From: an uncultured Kordia sp.
Lineage (GTDB): Bacteria; Bacteroidota; Bacteroidia; Flavobacteriales; Flavobacteriaceae
Assembly: GCF_947496985.1 (NCBI RefSeq)
Contig: NZ_CANMEZ010000007.1
Coordinates: 124,001-188,000, forward strand
Reading direction: 5' to 3'
Length of the DNA stretch: 64,000 nucleotides
Positions 8,274 through 17,781 of this stretch are shown here, piece by piece (position 1 is the stretch's first letter; each line of letters begins with the position of its first letter). The translations under genes were made by a program, and so were the position numbers. The notes under the pieces were generated by a model, which did not search any database, was not told where the DNA came from, and saw only the letters and a program-made list of their open reading frames with translations.

Positions 8274-9443
8274 ATGAAAAAAATTAATATACTACTCATT
8301 CCAATCATACTACTCTTAGTTTCTTGTGGTGGTGGAAATAAAGATGTAGATGCGCTTATTGCTGCAAAAGACGTCAAAAAACTAGAAGAAAAAAGAGATG
8401 AATTAAAAGCTAAAAAGCTTGAGCTTGACGCAGAAATAAAAGTAATTGCAGATGCTATTGAAGAAATCAATCCTACCAAGAAGAAAACATTGATTACTAC
8501 GTTTGCAGCCAAAGACACTATTTTTAATCACTACCTTGAATTACAAGGAAATGTTGATACAAAGAAAAATATTGTCATCACACCTGAAACTAATGGAATT
8601 TTACAACAAGTATTTGTAAAAGAAGGACAACGTGTTGCAAAAGGACAAATTTTAGCTAGAGTTGATGATAATGGATTGAATCAACAATTGGCTCAATTGC
8701 AAATTCAAGCAGATTTAGCCAAAACAACATACGATCGTCAAAAAAGATTATGGGATCAAAAAATTGGTTCAGAAATTCAATACTTGCAAACAAAATCAAC
8801 GTACGAAGCGCAACAAAAAGCTGTTGATCAATTAAAAGTACAACTCAGCAAAACAGCTATTAGAGCACCTTTTTCTGGAATTATTGATGATGTAATTACA
8901 GAGCAAGGATCAGTTGTTGCAGCAGGACAATCGCAAGTAATGCGTATTGTAAACTTGGGCGACATGTATATTGAAGCAGTAATTCCTGAAAAATATTTAA
9001 CAAATGTTAAAAAAGGAAAAACGGTGGAAGTATATTTTCCAGTATTAGGAAAAACAATTGATGCTAAAATTCGTCAGGCTGGAGATTTCATAGATCCAAA
9101 CAACCGTACTTTCAAGGTAGAAATTGCTGTTCCTAACAAAGATGGAAACATCAAACCAAACTTAACAGCAAAGCTTAAAATCAACGATTATACAAATCCA
9201 AAAGCAATCTTAATTCCACAAAGTGTAATTTCTGAAAATGCAGAAGGAGAACAATATGTGTACATAGCTGATGCTATCAATGGAGACATTGCAAAAGCAA
9301 AAAAAGTAATCATTTCTACAGGAAAAACACAAGGAGACTTTATTGAAGTTGTAGAAGGATTAACTGATGGAAACGCCGTAATTAAAGAAGGTGCACGTAG
9401 TGTAAAAGATGGTCAAGAAGTAACGATTATAACTAAAAAATAA
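8274..9443 (+). CDS. RND efflux periplasmic adaptor lipoprotein (MFP/HlyD family)
   Basis: Links the RND pump to the outer-membrane channel. The lipobox LLVSC puts the acylated Cys at residue 18. Residues about 25-65 form a charged heptad-rich helix (KKLEEKRDELKAKKLEL) ahead of the normal start of the fold, an N-terminal extension beyond standard AcrA. Then come the lipoyl half-motifs (TPETNGILQQVFVKEGQRVAKGQIL and AIRAPFSGIIDDV) flanking a hairpin of helices, followed by beta-barrel and membrane-proximal domains. It is 12 bp before the RND gene, so translation is probably coupled. Confidence 0.92.
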   Translation: MKKINILLIPIILLLVSCGGGNKDVDALIAAKDVKKLEEKRDELKAKKLELDAEIKVIADAIEEINPTKKKTLITTFAAKDTIFNHYLELQGNVDTKKNIVITPETNGILQQVFVKEGQRVAKGQILARVDDNGLNQQLAQLQIQADLAKTTYDRQKRLWDQKIGSEIQYLQTKSTYEAQQKAVDQLKVQLSKTAIRAPFSGIIDDVITEQGSVVAAGQSQVMRIVNLGDMYIEAVIPEKYLTNVKKGKTVEVYFPVLGKTIDAKIRQAGDFIDPNNRTFKVEIAVPNKDGNIKPNLTAKLKINDYTNPKAILIPQSVISENAEGEQYVYIADAINGDIAKAKKVIISTGKTQGDFIEVVEGLTDGNAVIKEGARSVKDGQEVTIITKK

Positions 9444-9455
9444 CCTATCAAACCG

Positions 9456-12400
9456 ATGTCTGATAAAAAAATCAATAAAGAGTTTAAACTATCCTCTTGG
9501 GCTATAGATAATGCCACTATTATCTATATCATCATGGGGTTACTCTTAGTCCTTGGGCTTTCTGCGTACTTTAGTATGCCTAGAGAGAATTTCCCAGAAA
9601 TTAAAGAAACGAAAATTTACATTAGTACCATATATCCAGGAAATACTGCTGAAGATATTGAAAAACTAATTGTCGATCCACTAGAAGATCGTATCAAAAA
9701 CGTAAGTAATGTAGTAGAAGTTACCTCTACATCACAAGAAGATTACGGAATTATTGTTGTTGAATTTGACGAAAGTCTTACGGTTGAAGCTGCCAAACAA
9801 AAGGTAAAAGACGAAGTTGATGCTGAAAAAGGCGGTGAAGATTGGCCAATTTTTAACAATGCGAAAGTTGAACCAAATGTATTTGACCTTAATATTTCTG
9901 AAGAAACGCCAATTCTTAACATTAATATCTCTGGAGATTATCCAATAGAAAAATTAAAAGAATATGCCGAATTTCTTGAAGATGAAATTGAAGATTTAAA
10001 AGAAATCAAACAAGTTGACATTCGTGGCGCACAAGAAAAAGAAGTTGAAGTAGCCGTTGATGTCTACAAAATGATGGCTGCACAAGTAAACTTTGATGAT
10101 GTACGAAATGCAATTGCCAACGGAAACGTAACAATTTCTGCAGGTAATATGATTTCTTCAGGGCAAAGACGTACCATTCGTATTTTAGGAGAAATAGAAG
10201 ATCCTAAAGAACTAGAAGACTTCGTTGTAAAATCATTAGACGGTCCTGTATACCTTAGAGATATTGCAACAGTGCGTTTCAAAGAAGAAGACAAAACTAC
10301 ATATGCACGTGAATTTGGAGAAAGTGTTGTAATGCTTGATGTAAAAAAACGTGCAGGTAAAAACATGGTGGCTGCCGCAGAACAAATCAATGTAATTATT
10401 GATAAGTTTAAAGAAGATCATGAAGAATTAGCAGTTTCCATTACCAATGATCAATCTGAAAAGACAATCAATCAGGTGAATGATTTGGTAAACAATATCA
10501 TTTTCGGAATCATTCTCGTAGTATTTGTATTAATGTTTTTCCTTGGATTTAGAAATGCCTTATTCGTAGGATTAGCAATTCCGATGTCGATGTTTATGTC
10601 ATTTATGATTCTTGACATGCTAGGCTATACAATGAATACTATGATTCTTTTTGCCCTAATTATGGGATTAGGAATGTTAGTAGATAACGGAATTGTGGTT
10701 GTAGAAAACGTATACCGTTTAATGGATGAAGAAGGAATGTCACGTATTGAAGCGGCGAAAAAAGGAATTGGAGAAATTGCCTTTCCAATTATCATATCTA
10801 CAGCAACTACTGTAGCTGCCTTTGTTCCATTAGGAATGTGGCCAGGTGTTATGGGACAATTTATGATCTACTTCCCTATTACACTTTCAGTAGTATTAGG
10901 TTCCTCACTATTCGTAGCTATCTTTATAAACTCTATGATGGTATCAAAATTCATGGAAGTTGGTGAACGCAGACTAAAAATAAGACAATTACTCATTGTA
11001 ACTGCTTCATTACTATTCTTGGCTGTTATCTGTTATATCATTGGCGGTGCTGGTAAAGGTTTAGGCACACTATTCATATTCATAGCTATTATGTTTTGGG
11101 TATATAAATATGCATTAAAACCGATGGCACGTTTCTTCCAAAACAGAATTTTAGCTGCCTTAGAAAGAGCATATGAACGTTTCTTACGATTTGCTTTAGG
11201 AGGTTGGAGACCATATGTATTCTCTTTTGGAACCTTAGCTTTACTAATAGCAACATTTATGGCATTTGGAGGATCTATTGGAAGTAAACGTACAAAAGTA
11301 GAATTCTTCCCAGACAATAAACCAAATCAAATTATTGTCTATATCGAATATCCACAAGGAACAGCAATTGACAAAACAAATCAAATCACTAAAGACATAG
11401 AACAACGTGTATATACTGTATTAAACGGTGCAGAATACATGGAAAATGGTGATCATAACTTCTTAGTAGAATCGGCTGTTTCTCAAGTTGGTGAAGGTGC
11501 TGGAAATCCACAAACAGATGGTGGATCATCAGCAGAAATGCCACACAAAGGAAAAATTACTGCGTCCATGCGCGAATACAAATTCCGTAAAGGAGAAGAC
11601 AGTGAAGTATTGCGTACCAAAGTAACAGAAGCATTAAAAGGAATTTATCCTGGAGTCGCTATTTCTGTAGAAAAAGATGCTGTAGGTCCACCAGCTGGAT
11701 ATCCTATCAATATCGAATTAGAAGGTAATGACTATACAGAACTAATTGCCCAAGCAGAAAGATTACGTGATATCATAAATTCTAAAAACATTCCTGGAAT
11801 TGAAGAATTAAAAATAGATGTAAACAAAGGAAAACCTGCTATGCAAGTGGTTGTTGACAGAGAAAAAGCAGGAGAATTAGGTGTTTCTGCTGGTCAAGTT
11901 GGACAACAATTACGTAACTCTTTATTTGGTGTAAAAGCTGCCGTATACAAAGAAGACGGAGAAGATTATGACATATATGTTCGTTTTAACGATGACAACC
12001 GCTACAACGCAAGTTCATTATTCAATCAGAAATTGATTTTTAGAAACCAAATGGGGCAACTAAAAGAAATTCCTGTTTCAGCAGTAACCAAACAGCAAAA
12101 CACTTCTGGATTTAGCGCCATAAAACATAACGATTACAAACGTGTTGTAACCGTATATTCTGGTATGGCTCCAGGATTTACAGATGCAGGAGCAATTGTT
12201 TCCCAAATTCAAGCAGAAATCGGTGACGAATTTGATGTAGAGGAAGAAGGAATCAAAGTAGATTTTACAGGACAAATTGAAGAACAAGAAAAGCAACAAA
12301 ACTTTTTAGGAGGTGCGTTCTTTGCTGGTTTAGGATTAATTATGTTAATTTTAATTTTCCAATTTAGCTCTATCTCAAAACCAACAATTATCATGATTGC

Positions 12401-12983
12401 TATTTTCTTAAGTTTGATTGGTGTTTTTGGTGGAATTTTAATCACAGGTGCGCCATTCGTGATTATGATGACAATGATGGGAATAATTTCTTTGGCAGGA
12501 ATTGTGGTAAACAATGGTGTAGTTTTACTAGATTATACACAACTTCTAATTGATAGAAAGAAACACGAATTAGAAATTGGTGAAAGTAAATATCTTCCAA
12601 TACCAGATGTATTTGAAGCAGTCGTTAGAGCTGGAAAAGCACGTTTACGCCCTGTATTACTTACAGCAATTACAACTGTATTAGGATTAATACCGTTAGC
12701 AATCGGATTTAATATTGATTTCTTCTCACTATTTAGTGAATTTGATCCAAAAATATACTTAGGTGGAGACAACGTAATTTTCTGGGGACCATTAGCATGG
12801 ACGGTAATCTACGGATTAATCATTGCAACATTCCTTACACTAATTATTGTTCCAATATTATTCTTCCTAATTACGAAATTCAAATTCTGGGCGTTCAAAA
12901 GTAAACGACCAATTGAATATGAAAATATCATTAAGGAAGATGATGATATCAACGAAATTGATTTACCAATAGAAACGGTATAA
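9456..12983 (+). CDS. RND-family efflux transporter permease (AcrB/MdtB-like)
   Basis: Inner-membrane pump of 1175 residues with the duplicated RND layout: an N-terminal membrane helix (about 18-38), a porter domain, helices about 345-560, a second porter domain and C-terminal helices from about 960. The helix-4 motif reads GMLVDNGIVVVEN with Asp410-Asn411 where AcrB has the Asp407-Asp408 pair, and the helix-10 motif reads GIVVNNGVVLLDY with Asn1019 at the AcrB Lys940 position. The proton-relay set is therefore altered. It is the last gene of the tetR-tolC-adaptor-RND operon, closed by the terminator at 13003. Substrate unknown. Confidence 0.93.
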   Translation: MSDKKINKEFKLSSWAIDNATIIYIIMGLLLVLGLSAYFSMPRENFPEIKETKIYISTIYPGNTAEDIEKLIVDPLEDRIKNVSNVVEVTSTSQEDYGIIVVEFDESLTVEAAKQKVKDEVDAEKGGEDWPIFNNAKVEPNVFDLNISEETPILNINISGDYPIEKLKEYAEFLEDEIEDLKEIKQVDIRGAQEKEVEVAVDVYKMMAAQVNFDDVRNAIANGNVTISAGNMISSGQRRTIRILGEIEDPKELEDFVVKSLDGPVYLRDIATVRFKEEDKTTYAREFGESVVMLDVKKRAGKNMVAAAEQINVIIDKFKEDHEELAVSITNDQSEKTINQVNDLVNNIIFGIILVVFVLMFFLGFRNALFVGLAIPMSMFMSFMILDMLGYTMNTMILFALIMGLGMLVDNGIVVVENVYRLMDEEGMSRIEAAKKGIGEIAFPIIISTATTVAAFVPLGMWPGVMGQFMIYFPITLSVVLGSSLFVAIFINSMMVSKFMEVGERRLKIRQLLIVTASLLFLAVICYIIGGAGKGLGTLFIFIAIMFWVYKYALKPMARFFQNRILAALERAYERFLRFALGGWRPYVFSFGTLALLIATFMAFGGSIGSKRTKVEFFPDNKPNQIIVYIEYPQGTAIDKTNQITKDIEQRVYTVLNGAEYMENGDHNFLVESAVSQVGEGAGNPQTDGGSSAEMPHKGKITASMREYKFRKGEDSEVLRTKVTEALKGIYPGVAISVEKDAVGPPAGYPINIELEGNDYTELIAQAERLRDIINSKNIPGIEELKIDVNKGKPAMQVVVDREKAGELGVSAGQVGQQLRNSLFGVKAAVYKEDGEDYDIYVRFNDDNRYNASSLFNQKLIFRNQMGQLKEIPVSAVTKQQNTSGFSAIKHNDYKRVVTVYSGMAPGFTDAGAIVSQIQAEIGDEFDVEEEGIKVDFTGQIEEQEKQQNFLGGAFFAGLGLIMLILIFQFSSISKPTIIMIAIFLSLIGVFGGILITGAPFVIMMTMMGIISLAGIVVNNGVVLLDYTQLLIDRKKHELEIGESKYLPIPDVFEAVVRAGKARLRPVLLTAITTVLGLIPLAIGFNIDFFSLFSEFDPKIYLGGDNVIFWGPLAWTVIYGLIIATFLTLIIVPILFFLITKFKFWAFKSKRPIEYENIIKEDDDINEIDLPIETV

Positions 12984-13002
12984 TCATATTAAATATTCGA
13001 CT

Positions 13003-13033
13003 AAAAACTCCGCTAATTAGCGGAGTTTTTTTA
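13003..13033 (+). terminator. Rho-independent terminator of the efflux operon
   Basis: Perfect stem AAAAACTCCGCTAA/TTAGCGGAGTTTTT followed by T residues, 20 bases after the RND stop. Confidence 0.9.
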
Positions 13034-13275
13034 TATCATAATTACATTTTTATAATTAAAAGAAACTATGAATCTAGCTAGCTCCTTTTTACAATGACAG
13101 AACAACCACTGTGTAATTGAATATCTTTGATTTAACATACCAAGATTTACATAATAACCAGAAATTAAAAATGAATTTACTCTTTTAAATAGCGTGTCTA
13201 CGGTAAATAAAAAGAGGGAATTCGTCATCATAAAGTATTTAATACGATGATTATATCAAGCTAAAAACATCAGAA
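13034..13275. other. Spacer between two convergent terminators
   Basis: Part of a gap of about 350 bases between the RND gene and the next gene. It contains only a 66-codon frame on the minus strand with no recognisable domain, signal peptide or -7 motif, so I do not call a gene. No RNA gene is visible. Confidence 0.5.
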
Positions 13276-13307
13276 ACAAAAAAACCCGAAATCAAATTGA
13301 TTCCGGG
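13276..13307 (-). terminator. Rho-independent terminator of the MORN-like gene
   Basis: On the minus strand CCCGGAATCAA pairs with TTGATTTCGGG (one G-T pair), followed by a run of seven T. It lies 30 bases past the stop codon at 13338. Confidence 0.88.
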
Positions 13308-13337
13308 CTTTCCGTATGATCGTTAAATCTTTTCTTA

Positions 13338-13694
13338 CTATTTATTACTCACAACTTTCGTCGTACGTTGCCAGTTATTTACATTTTTAATTTTACTATT
13401 AGAAAAATCAACTTCACTTAAGCTGTCTGTATTCCAAAAGAACCACTTTCCAACTTTTTGTCCATTCTCATAGTTTCCAACAGCAGTTTTCTTTCCATTG
13501 ACATCATATGATTTCCACTCTCCTTGTAATTTTCCGTCTAAATTAAAAAATCCTGTTTGTGCCACTGCTCCATTATTGTGAAAATAAGTAGCTTCAATTA
13601 CATCTCCTTTTTTCTCTAGTGTTGGCTTATTGTTTTGTGCGAATGCAGTTGCTCCTGAAACTAGGAAAACTGCTATTAAAAGTAACTTTTTCAT
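13338..13694 (-). CDS. Secreted MORN-repeat-like protein (YwqK-like)
   Basis: A 118-residue exported protein of unknown role. A clear signal peptide (residues 1-19, ATAFAQ) precedes MORN_2-like repeats: GAVAQTGFFNLDGKLQGEWKSYD and GKKTAVGNYENGQKVGKWFFW. Such repeats are often annotated as YwqK antitoxin-like, a name that does not predict function here because the protein is exported and has no toxin partner nearby. It stands alone, with its own terminator, convergent with the efflux operon. Confidence 0.8.
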   Translation of the reverse strand: MKKLLLIAVFLVSGATAFAQNNKPTLEKKGDVIEATYFHNNGAVAQTGFFNLDGKLQGEWKSYDVNGKKTAVGNYENGQKVGKWFFWNTDSLSEVDFSNSKIKNVNNWQRTTKVVSNK

Positions 13695-13920
13695 ATCTAT
13701 ATATTTTTTAATGATTTGGGTCTTATTAATAATTATGTTACAAACTTAACTATTTTTTTACTTTTAAGCAACATTTACGTAACATTAAATTAACATTAAA
13801 AATCCAAATAATTGAATTTCAAACACTTAATTATTTACACAAGAAGCCATCTTACACAAAAAAGGGTGAAAACACCTAATGGTATTTAGGATATTCATGG
13901 CTGCAAACTTTTACGAAACC

Positions 13921-13944
13921 ATCTAGTTTTGGTAAAAACTAGAT
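13921..13944 (+). promoter_or_regulatory. Stem-loop in the leader of the caspase-like gene
   Basis: A perfect 10-bp stem (ATCTAGTTTT/AAAACTAGAT) with a four-base loop GGTA, 24 bases before the ATG at 13968 and followed by TAAAAAAAC. It also contains the TTG that opens the longer frame at 13929, one reason to prefer the ATG. It could be a leader structure or an attenuator. Confidence 0.5.
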
Positions 13945-13967
13945 TAAAAAAACTAAAACTACTATTT

Positions 13968-14645
13968 ATGGGATCAATTGGAATTGAATGGGTCAATCAG
14001 TATAACGGAAACGCTTCTGACCTTAGTAACAATGACAACAACGCAAGAGGATTTTACAATAAGTTAGATGGTGTAAGGCAATTTGATTATGGAGACAATT
14101 TAGCTTGGGATCGTGATTTTGAAAAATCAGGAAAAGGAAATCCTTCTCAAGGAACCGACACAACCTACGCCGATAATGTAGATATCGCATTCTTTTCAGG
14201 TCATGGCTCAAGAAGTTATTTACTTTTTGGAAGAGATGACTTTGATAATGGAAAAGCCAGAAATACAGAAATGGAATTAGGCGACAAACATCTTGAATGG
14301 ATAGTGTTTGATGGTTGTCAAGCATTAGAATTTGATGGTGTTTTTGATCGTTGGGGTTGGGGAGTTTTTAAAGGACTTCATTTTATATTAGGATTTGCAA
14401 CAATATGTTATGATCGAAGAGATCGAGGAGAAAAATTTGCAAAACGATTAAATGATTCTTGGACAGTACGTGAAGCTTGGATTAAAGCTTGTATAGAAAC
14501 AGAACCAACAGCAACAGAATGGGCATATTTACGTGCAAACGAAGGAAGTATCAGCACATATAGTGATCATTGGCATGGAAAAGGTTTTATAAGTGATGAT
14601 CCTGATAATCCTACACAATTAGCATACGCAAAAGGAAACTGTTAA
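13968..14645 (+). CDS. DUF6345-like protein with caspase-fold His/Cys motifs
   Basis: A cytoplasmic-looking protein of 225 residues (from the ATG at 13968; a TTG start would add 13). It has the two hallmark segments of caspase-hemoglobinase-fold peptidases: a hydrophobic strand ending DIAFFSGHGS (His79) and, 38 residues later, a strand ending EWIVFDGCQAL (Cys117). The spacing and the SGHG/DGC pattern fit a His-Cys dyad as in caspases, gingipains and CHAT proteins. I relate it to DUF6345 from memory of that family, not from a search. No signal peptide. A 28-bp gap separates it from the next gene, its probable partner. Peptidase activity is inference. Confidence 0.72.
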   Translation: MGSIGIEWVNQYNGNASDLSNNDNNARGFYNKLDGVRQFDYGDNLAWDRDFEKSGKGNPSQGTDTTYADNVDIAFFSGHGSRSYLLFGRDDFDNGKARNTEMELGDKHLEWIVFDGCQALEFDGVFDRWGWGVFKGLHFILGFATICYDRRDRGEKFAKRLNDSWTVREAWIKACIETEPTATEWAYLRANEGSISTYSDHWHGKGFISDDPDNPTQLAYAKGNC

Positions 14646-14673
14646 CATTCAATCATCAAAAAAAACAATACAA

Positions 14674-15573
14674 ATGAACGATTCATTATTTAAATTCAAT
14701 ACAAAATTACCAAAACACGTTGGTCATATTCCAATGTATAAAACGTTTCACTTTGACACAGCTTCTCCTAAAAACAAAGAATACGCAAACTATATCGCAA
14801 AACGTACGGAACAGTTGCGTGCAAGCTTTAAAACAAAAGGAGAACTAAGAGATTTAGGCGATCAATTAATCATCAGAAACAATAAAGAAGCTTTAGAAAT
14901 ATATACAGGGAGCGATTCTTTTTGGTGGACAGATCGTGAAAATGCATACAGTGAAAATAAAGAACTTTCTAAAAATTTACCTTCTGAAAAAGAAGCGGTT
15001 CACAATGCACAAAAGCTATTAGAAGAATTAAAAATTGATACCAGTACAATGAAAGTGCATTCAGTTTCAAACACTTTTACATCAACAAGTGAATCTCCAA
15101 AAGATACAGATTCTGAAAAAATTCCAACAAGCGTTAATGTAAACTTTACCCATCAATTGGAAGGCTTACCAATATTTGGTTCTGGTGCAAAAACACAAAT
15201 ATCATATATAAATAACAATCAATTAGTACAAATTGCACACTTCAATAGAGTCCCAAAACAAGAAGGAAAAGCTGAAGTAATTTCTGCCGAAGAAGCAGTA
15301 CAACAAGTATTTGACAATTTCCGATTTGCCGTAATTAAAGAACAAGGAAAGAGTTCTGGAGAAATTACAGATGTAACATTAGGTTACTATGCGGCAAGCC
15401 CGTCAGATTTACAACGATTTTTAATCCCTGTATACAAAGTACAAGGAAGTGTGTCAACACCTGAATTAGAAAACTACGATTTCAATTTATATGTCATTGC
15501 CGCTAAAGAAAGTCAAGAAATGGCAAAACGCAGAGGACAAATGAATCAACCGTTGGAAACTGTTTTTAATTAA
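14674..15573 (+). CDS. Unrecognised protein, possible propeptide-like partner of the caspase-like protein
   Basis: A 299-residue protein without signal peptide or membrane segment. I do not recognise a named family. The second half (HQLEGLPIFGSGAKTQISY, then QIAHFNRVPK, then VISAEEAVQQVF) resembles the fungalysin/thermolysin propeptide and PepSY style, where a beta sheet carries GLPVFG and a helix starts SAEEA. The N-terminal third is charged and helical. It follows the caspase-like gene by 28 bp on the same strand and ends in a terminator, so the two form a bicistron. One reading is that it acts as a separately encoded pro-domain or inhibitor; this is inference only. Confidence 0.7.
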   Translation: MNDSLFKFNTKLPKHVGHIPMYKTFHFDTASPKNKEYANYIAKRTEQLRASFKTKGELRDLGDQLIIRNNKEALEIYTGSDSFWWTDRENAYSENKELSKNLPSEKEAVHNAQKLLEELKIDTSTMKVHSVSNTFTSTSESPKDTDSEKIPTSVNVNFTHQLEGLPIFGSGAKTQISYINNNQLVQIAHFNRVPKQEGKAEVISAEEAVQQVFDNFRFAVIKEQGKSSGEITDVTLGYYAASPSDLQRFLIPVYKVQGSVSTPELENYDFNLYVIAAKESQEMAKRRGQMNQPLETVFN

Positions 15574-15592
15574 TACAATTCACATCATACAA

Positions 15593-15625
15593 AAAACGCT
15601 TTGCAAATTATTGTGAAGCGTTTAT
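15593..15625 (+). terminator. Terminator of the caspase-like bicistron
   Basis: AAACGCTT pairs with AAGCGTTT around a loop of about 15 bases, followed by a short ATTATTG tail. The U-run is weak, so efficiency is uncertain. Confidence 0.5.
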
Positions 15626-15814
15626 TATTGAACGTATCTAATTCCAAATTCAAGTATTATGAGAAGCCGAATCAAGTTTAGCTTGGCAAAAATGATACTT
15701 TTTAGATCGTTTTTTTTCAAATTCGACTTCATTTTCGGTTTAAGCTTCAATTCTAGCTTCAATTTCTTCTTCAAAATATTTCAATTCCTACACCATTCAT
15801 CCGCTAAAAACCAT

Positions 15815-15822
15815 TAAATTTG
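15815..15822 (+). promoter_or_regulatory. -7 promoter motif TAAATTTG for aspS
   Basis: Matches TAnnTTTG, 21 bases before the aspS ATG. No clear -33 element. Confidence 0.55.
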
Positions 15823-15843
15823 CGCTTTTAAAATCGCATACAC

Positions 15844-17598
15844 ATGTACAGATCACATAGTTGTGGTGAATTAACATCATCACACATTACACAAGAAGTT
15901 ACCTTATCAGGTTGGGTACAAAAGTCTAGAGATAAAGGATTTATGATTTGGGTCGATCTTCGCGATCGTTACGGAATCACACAATTAATCTTTGATGAAG
16001 AACGTACTCCAAAAACCGTTTTTGAAACTGCAAAAACACTAGGTAGAGAATTTGTGATCCAAGTCACAGGTGAGGTAATTGAACGTGTTTCTAAAAATCC
16101 TAATATGCCTACGGGAGATATTGAAATTTTAGTAAAAGAACTCAAGGTTTTAAACGCTTCACTATTGCCACCTTTTACCATTGAAAATGAAACTGACGGT
16201 GGAGAAGATATACGAATGAAATATCGCTACCTTGATATTCGTCGTAATCCTGTAAAAGACAGCTTAATATTTCGTCATAAAGTAACAATGGAAGTTCGTA
16301 AATACTTGTCTGAGCAAGAATTTATTGAAGTTGAAACACCATACTTAATCAAGTCGACACCTGAAGGTGCGCGTGATTTTGTAGTGCCTTCTCGTATGAA
16401 TGAAGGACAATTTTATGCATTACCGCAATCGCCACAAACCTTCAAACAACTATTGATGGTTGGTGGAATGGACAAATATTTCCAGATTGTAAAATGTTTC
16501 CGTGATGAAGATTTACGTGCCGACAGACAACCAGAATTTACACAAATTGACTGCGAAATGGCGTTTGTAGAGCAAGAAGATATTTTAAATGTATTTGAAG
16601 GATTAACACGTCACTTACTAAAAGAAATTAAAGGAATTGATATTGAAAAATTCCCTAGAATGACGTTTGATCATGCTATGAAAACCTACGGAAATGACAA
16701 GCCCGATATTCGTTTTGGAATGGAATTCGGAGAATTAAATGAAGTAGCACAACATAAAGAATTCAAAGTATTCAATTCTGCCGAATTGGTAGTCGGAATT
16801 GCTGTTCCAGGTGGCGCAAGCTATACTCGTAAAGAAATTGACAAACTCATTGATTGGGTAAAACGTCCACAAGTTGGTGCATTAGGAATGGTATACGTAA
16901 AATGTAATGAAGATGGAAGTTTCAAATCTTCAGTAGATAAATTTTACAACCAAGAAGATTTAGCAAAATGGGCAGCAGCAACTGGCGCAAAAGCAGGTGA
17001 TTTAATCTGTGTATTATCAGGAAATACCAATAAAGTACGTGCACAATTAAGTGCTTTACGTATGGAATTAGCAGAACGCTTAAACCTGCGTAATCCGGAA
17101 GAATTTGCACCGCTTTGGGTAATGGACTTCCCATTATTAGAGCTAGACGAAGAAACTGGACATTATCATGCAATGCACCATCCATTTACATCTCCAAAAC
17201 CAGGTCAGTTAGAATTATTAGACACAAATCCTGGTGATGTAAAAGCAAACGCCTACGATTTAGTTTTAAACGGAAATGAAATTGGTGGTGGATCTATTCG
17301 TATTCACGATAAAGAAATGCAAGCGATCATGTTTAAGCATTTAGGATTTACCGAAGAAGAAGCAAAAGCACAGTTTGGTTTCTTAATGGATGCTTTCCAA
17401 TACGGAGCGCCACCACATGGTGGATTGGCTTTCGGGTTGGATAGATTGGTTGCTATTTTAGGTGGACAAGAAACGATTCGTGATTTCATTGCCTTCCCGA
17501 AAAACAACTCTGGCCGTGATGTTATGATTGATGCGCCTGCACCAATTGACGATGAACAATTAAAAGAGTTAAGTATCAAATTAGATATACAAGCTTAA
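15844..17598 (+). CDS. aspS: Aspartyl-tRNA synthetase
   Basis: Charges tRNA-Asp with aspartate in the cytoplasm (class II synthetase). It has an N-terminal OB-fold anticodon-binding domain (about residues 1-105, [22 protein letters not shown]), the catalytic core with motif 2 ([18 protein letters not shown]), the bacterial GAD insertion domain (about 280-410) and motif 3 ([10 protein letters not shown]). Its 584 residues are standard for bacterial AspS. It is monocistronic with its own terminator. Whether it is discriminating or non-discriminating cannot be told here. Confidence 0.97.
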   Translation: MYRSHSCGELTSSHITQEVTLSGWVQKSRDKGFMIWVDLRDRYGITQLIFDEERTPKTVFETAKTLGREFVIQVTGEVIERVSKNPNMPTGDIEILVKELKVLNASLLPPFTIENETDGGEDIRMKYRYLDIRRNPVKDSLIFRHKVTMEVRKYLSEQEFIEVETPYLIKSTPEGARDFVVPSRMNEGQFYALPQSPQTFKQLLMVGGMDKYFQIVKCFRDEDLRADRQPEFTQIDCEMAFVEQEDILNVFEGLTRHLLKEIKGIDIEKFPRMTFDHAMKTYGNDKPDIRFGMEFGELNEVAQHKEFKVFNSAELVVGIAVPGGASYTRKEIDKLIDWVKRPQVGALGMVYVKCNEDGSFKSSVDKFYNQEDLAKWAAATGAKAGDLICVLSGNTNKVRAQLSALRMELAERLNLRNPEEFAPLWVMDFPLLELDEETGHYHAMHHPFTSPKPGQLELLDTNPGDVKANAYDLVLNGNEIGGGSIRIHDKEMQAIMFKHLGFTEEEAKAQFGFLMDAFQYGAPPHGGLAFGLDRLVAILGGQETIRDFIAFPKNNSGRDVMIDAPAPIDDEQLKELSIKLDIQA

Positions 17599-17615
17599 TA
17601 TAAAACATATAGAAT

Positions 17616-17653
17616 AAAAAAGCCGTTTCAATATATATTGAAACGGCTTTTTT
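17616..17653 (+). terminator. Rho-independent terminator of aspS
   Basis: AAAAAGCCGTTTCAATAT pairs perfectly with ATATTGAAACGGCTTTTT, with T residues following. Confidence 0.9.
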
Positions 17654-17781
17654 AGTAAAAACCATTACACAACGTTGTTTATACCAAAGCAATGGAAGTT
17701 TATACTGTTATTTTTGACTTACATATAAAATCTAAAATTGACTTTCTTTTTTTCCTTAGATTTATAAGATAAAACCAACAC

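Noticed and set aside
13031-13231. 66-codon minus-strand frame between two terminators
   Set aside because: No domain, signal peptide or promoter motif; it lies between converging terminators and its end touches one of them.
13338-13694. Toxin-antitoxin antitoxin (YwqK annotation)
   Set aside because: The protein has a signal peptide and no adjacent toxin; only the MORN-like repeats justify the name.
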